6,974 bases of DNA from VRUE01 sp035701465. GTDB lineage: Bacteria; Actinomycetota; Thermoleophilia; Solirubrobacterales; 70-9. The stretch covers positions 1 to 6,974 of the forward strand of contig DASSMU010000093.1 of NCBI GenBank assembly GCA_035701465.1. The letters run 5' to 3'. Shown here one piece after another: positions 5,941 to 6,974 of the stretch. Both the position numbers and the translations under genes were made by a program. The notes below the pieces were generated by a model. That model ran no database searches. It had not been told where the DNA came from and saw nothing but the letters and a program-made list of their open reading frames with translations. Position 1 is the stretch's first letter. The number at the start of each line of letters is the position of its first letter.

Positions 5941-6039
5941 CCCGCGGGTCCTGTCGCGGCGGCCCTCCCCCATGTGCTCGGACGCCGCTGCGCGGCGCCC
6001 TGCGCTATGGGGGACCCCCGCCACCGCGCCACCCGCGGG
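5941..6039. repeat. 99-nt nested imperfect palindrome centred on 5990
   Basis: Several inverted segments share exactly one centre, base 5990: CGCCGC (5983-5988) with GCGGCG (5992-5997) around a TGC loop; GG (5980-5981) with CC (5999-6000); TCCCCCAT (5966-5973) with ATGGGGGA (6007-6014); GGCGG (5958-5962) with CCGCC (6018-6022); and CCCGCGGG at 5941-5948 and 6032-6039. About 32 of 48 mirrored positions can form Watson-Crick pairs, plus some G-T wobbles. It could fold as a long bulged hairpin or a cruciform. The position in a divergent spacer argues against a simple terminator; a REP-like or MITE-like dispersed element is the leading idea, unproven without genome copies. It lies entirely upstream of the fpg start and would be in its leader if transcription begins upstream. 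Confidence 0.6.
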
Positions 6040-6065
6040 AGGGGCGTAGGCGGCAGACTTGTTTT

Positions 6066-6911
6066 ATGCCCGAGTTGCCTGAGGTTGAGATCACGGCGCG
6101 GCGGCTGCACACGGCTTTGGTTGGAGCTTGTGTCGAGTCGGCGGTTGCTCCCGGGATGAACGTGATGAAGACGTTTGAGCCGGGGCTGGAAGAGCTCGTC
6201 GGCCGGGAGGTATCTGGCGTTCGGCGGGTCGGGAAGATGCCCGTGGTGGAGTTTGGGGACCTGGCGCTGCTGATCCACCTGATGTCAGCCGGGCGCCTGC
6301 GGCTACTTGACAAGCGGGCGTCGGCGAAAGACCGGGCTTCGCGGGTGCTGGTGCGGCTGGAGGACGGGCGGGAGCTGCGGCTGCGGGAGTTCGGGACGAA
6401 GCAGCGAGCCTGGGCGAAGCTGCTGCCTGCCGAAGCCGTCGGTGAGGACGAAGCGGTCGCAAGGCTCGGGCCGGAAGCCTGGCCGGCGCCTCCGCTTGAG
6501 GTCTTCGCAGAACTGATCGACCAGCCGCGGCACCTGCACCCGCTCCTGCGGCACCAAGGCGACATCTCGGGCATCGGCCGCTCCTGGGTCGACGAGATCC
6601 TCTGGGAAGCCCGGCTCTCGCCGTTCAAGAAAGGCTCGGAGCTGAGCGACGAGGAGGTCGAGCGCCTGCACTCGGCTCTGCATGTGCTTGGCGATGCAAT
6701 AGACCACTACGAGAAGACGATCGGCGAGCAGTTGCCCGACAAGGTGCCGATGCCACTGCGGGTCCACAAGCGCGAGGGCGAGCCCTGCCCCCGCTGCGGC
6801 ACAACGATCGAGGCCGTCTTCTTCTCCGAGCACCAGACCAATTACTGCCCGAAGGAGCAAACAGGAGGTCGCGTCCTCAAGGACCGCCGGCTTTCCCGCC
6901 TGCTCAAGTAG
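6066..6911 (+). CDS. fpg: Fpg/MutM-family DNA glycosylase with variant zinc finger
   Basis: Fpg enzymes remove oxidised purines such as 8-oxoguanine and nick the AP site. The start is fixed at 6066 because the N-terminus after Met removal must be the catalytic proline: MPELPEVE, with Pro2 and Glu3. The frame is open back to 5937, but that extension crosses the palindrome and would bury Pro2. Lys57 (RVGKMPV) and the HLMSAGRL loop are present. Length is 281 aa, close to E. coli Fpg (269). Several usual residues are changed. The DNA-binding Asn of GxGN is Arg172 (GIGRSWVDE). The zinc finger reads CPRC (241-244), then Cys261, but the fourth Cys is Glu264 (CPKEQ). The finger Arg of E. coli (Arg258) aligns with His256. 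The Arg172 form may be typical of an actinobacterial subgroup; the Glu264 change looks less ordinary. Substrate range is therefore uncertain. Confidence 0.9.
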   Translation: MPELPEVEITARRLHTALVGACVESAVAPGMNVMKTFEPGLEELVGREVSGVRRVGKMPVVEFGDLALLIHLMSAGRLRLLDKRASAKDRASRVLVRLEDGRELRLREFGTKQRAWAKLLPAEAVGEDEAVARLGPEAWPAPPLEVFAELIDQPRHLHPLLRHQGDISGIGRSWVDEILWEARLSPFKKGSELSDEEVERLHSALHVLGDAIDHYEKTIGEQLPDKVPMPLRVHKREGEPCPRCGTTIEAVFFSEHQTNYCPKEQTGGRVLKDRRLSRLLK

Positions 6912-6974
6912 CGCTGCCACAAGAGAAGCGGGTGCCCCTCCGCGGAACTTGTGAGCCCACCGACGGCCAGAGCC

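Larger units (their letters stand above)
5847..6065. promoter_or_regulatory. Divergent spacer between nadA and fpg
   Basis: A 219-nt spacer that should hold promoters for both nadA (minus) and fpg (plus). The nadA-proximal half is less GC-rich and includes TTGTCC (complement of 5915-5920 region) and TAAACT-like words, but no convincing pair of hexamers. The fpg-proximal half is filled by a large palindrome (listed separately). No clear Shine-Dalgarno precedes the fpg ATG. I see no riboswitch or recognisable NAD-repressor site. Confidence 0.4.

Noticed and set aside
5937..6065. N-terminal extension of fpg to 5937
   Set aside because: Fpg needs Pro2 exposed as the catalytic amine; MPELPEVE at 6066 is the conserved N-terminus.
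5847..6278. N-terminal extension of nadA to 6278
   Set aside because: It would overlap fpg and the palindrome; NadA homology starts after the ATG at 5846, and the resulting 343 aa match the family length.
6912..6974. Possible tRNA or terminator after fpg
   Set aside because: No cloverleaf, T-loop consensus or stem followed by a T-run could be found in the last 63 nt.
1..6974. CRISPR array, insertion sequence or integrase
   Set aside because: No regularly spaced direct repeats, transposase or recombinase motifs seen on either strand.

Overview
This window is GC-rich chromosomal DNA. The protein styles (Fpg subtype, short human-type transketolase, GC-rich codons, overlapping gene starts) suggest an actinobacterium, perhaps a member of the Thermoleophilia (Solirubrobacterales and relatives). 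The taxonomic guess is inference: there is no rRNA or other marker here.

Layout, left to right. (1) Minus strand, 1-735: ftsE, the ATPase of the FtsEX cell-division system, cut by the left edge of the window; ftsX would be expected just beyond it. (2) 736-944: a divergent spacer with a strikingly AT-rich core (841-930 is about 31% G+C by hand count), likely carrying promoters for both sides. (3) Plus strand, 945-2940: a tight four-gene cassette. It encodes a 52-aa Arg-rich small protein missing from the supplied ORF list, a type-3 copper tyrosinase-like oxidase, a separate beta-sandwich protein resembling a tyrosinase/hemocyanin C-terminal domain, and a single-HKD phospholipase D-like protein. 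All three junctions overlap (4, 8 and 8 nt), so the four products are probably translationally coupled. (4) Minus strand, 4805-2982 and 5846-4815: nadA (quinolinate synthase) followed 9 nt later by tkt (short transketolase), convergent with the cassette. (5) 5847-6065: a divergent spacer with a 21-bp inverted repeat and a 99-nt nested palindrome with a single centre at 5990. (6) Plus strand, 6066-6911: an Fpg/MutM-family DNA glycosylase with an unusual zinc finger. The last 63 nt hold nothing I can identify.

ftsE, nadA, tkt and fpg are housekeeping genes. The accessory material is the tyrosinase cassette between ftsE and tkt. It has no recognisable MelC1 copper caddie and no secretion signal. 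It pairs a copper oxidase with a PLD-type phosphodiesterase/phosphotransferase fold and a small, possibly membrane-bound, protein. I do not recognise this as a characterised system, and it is the most promising candidate here for something undescribed.
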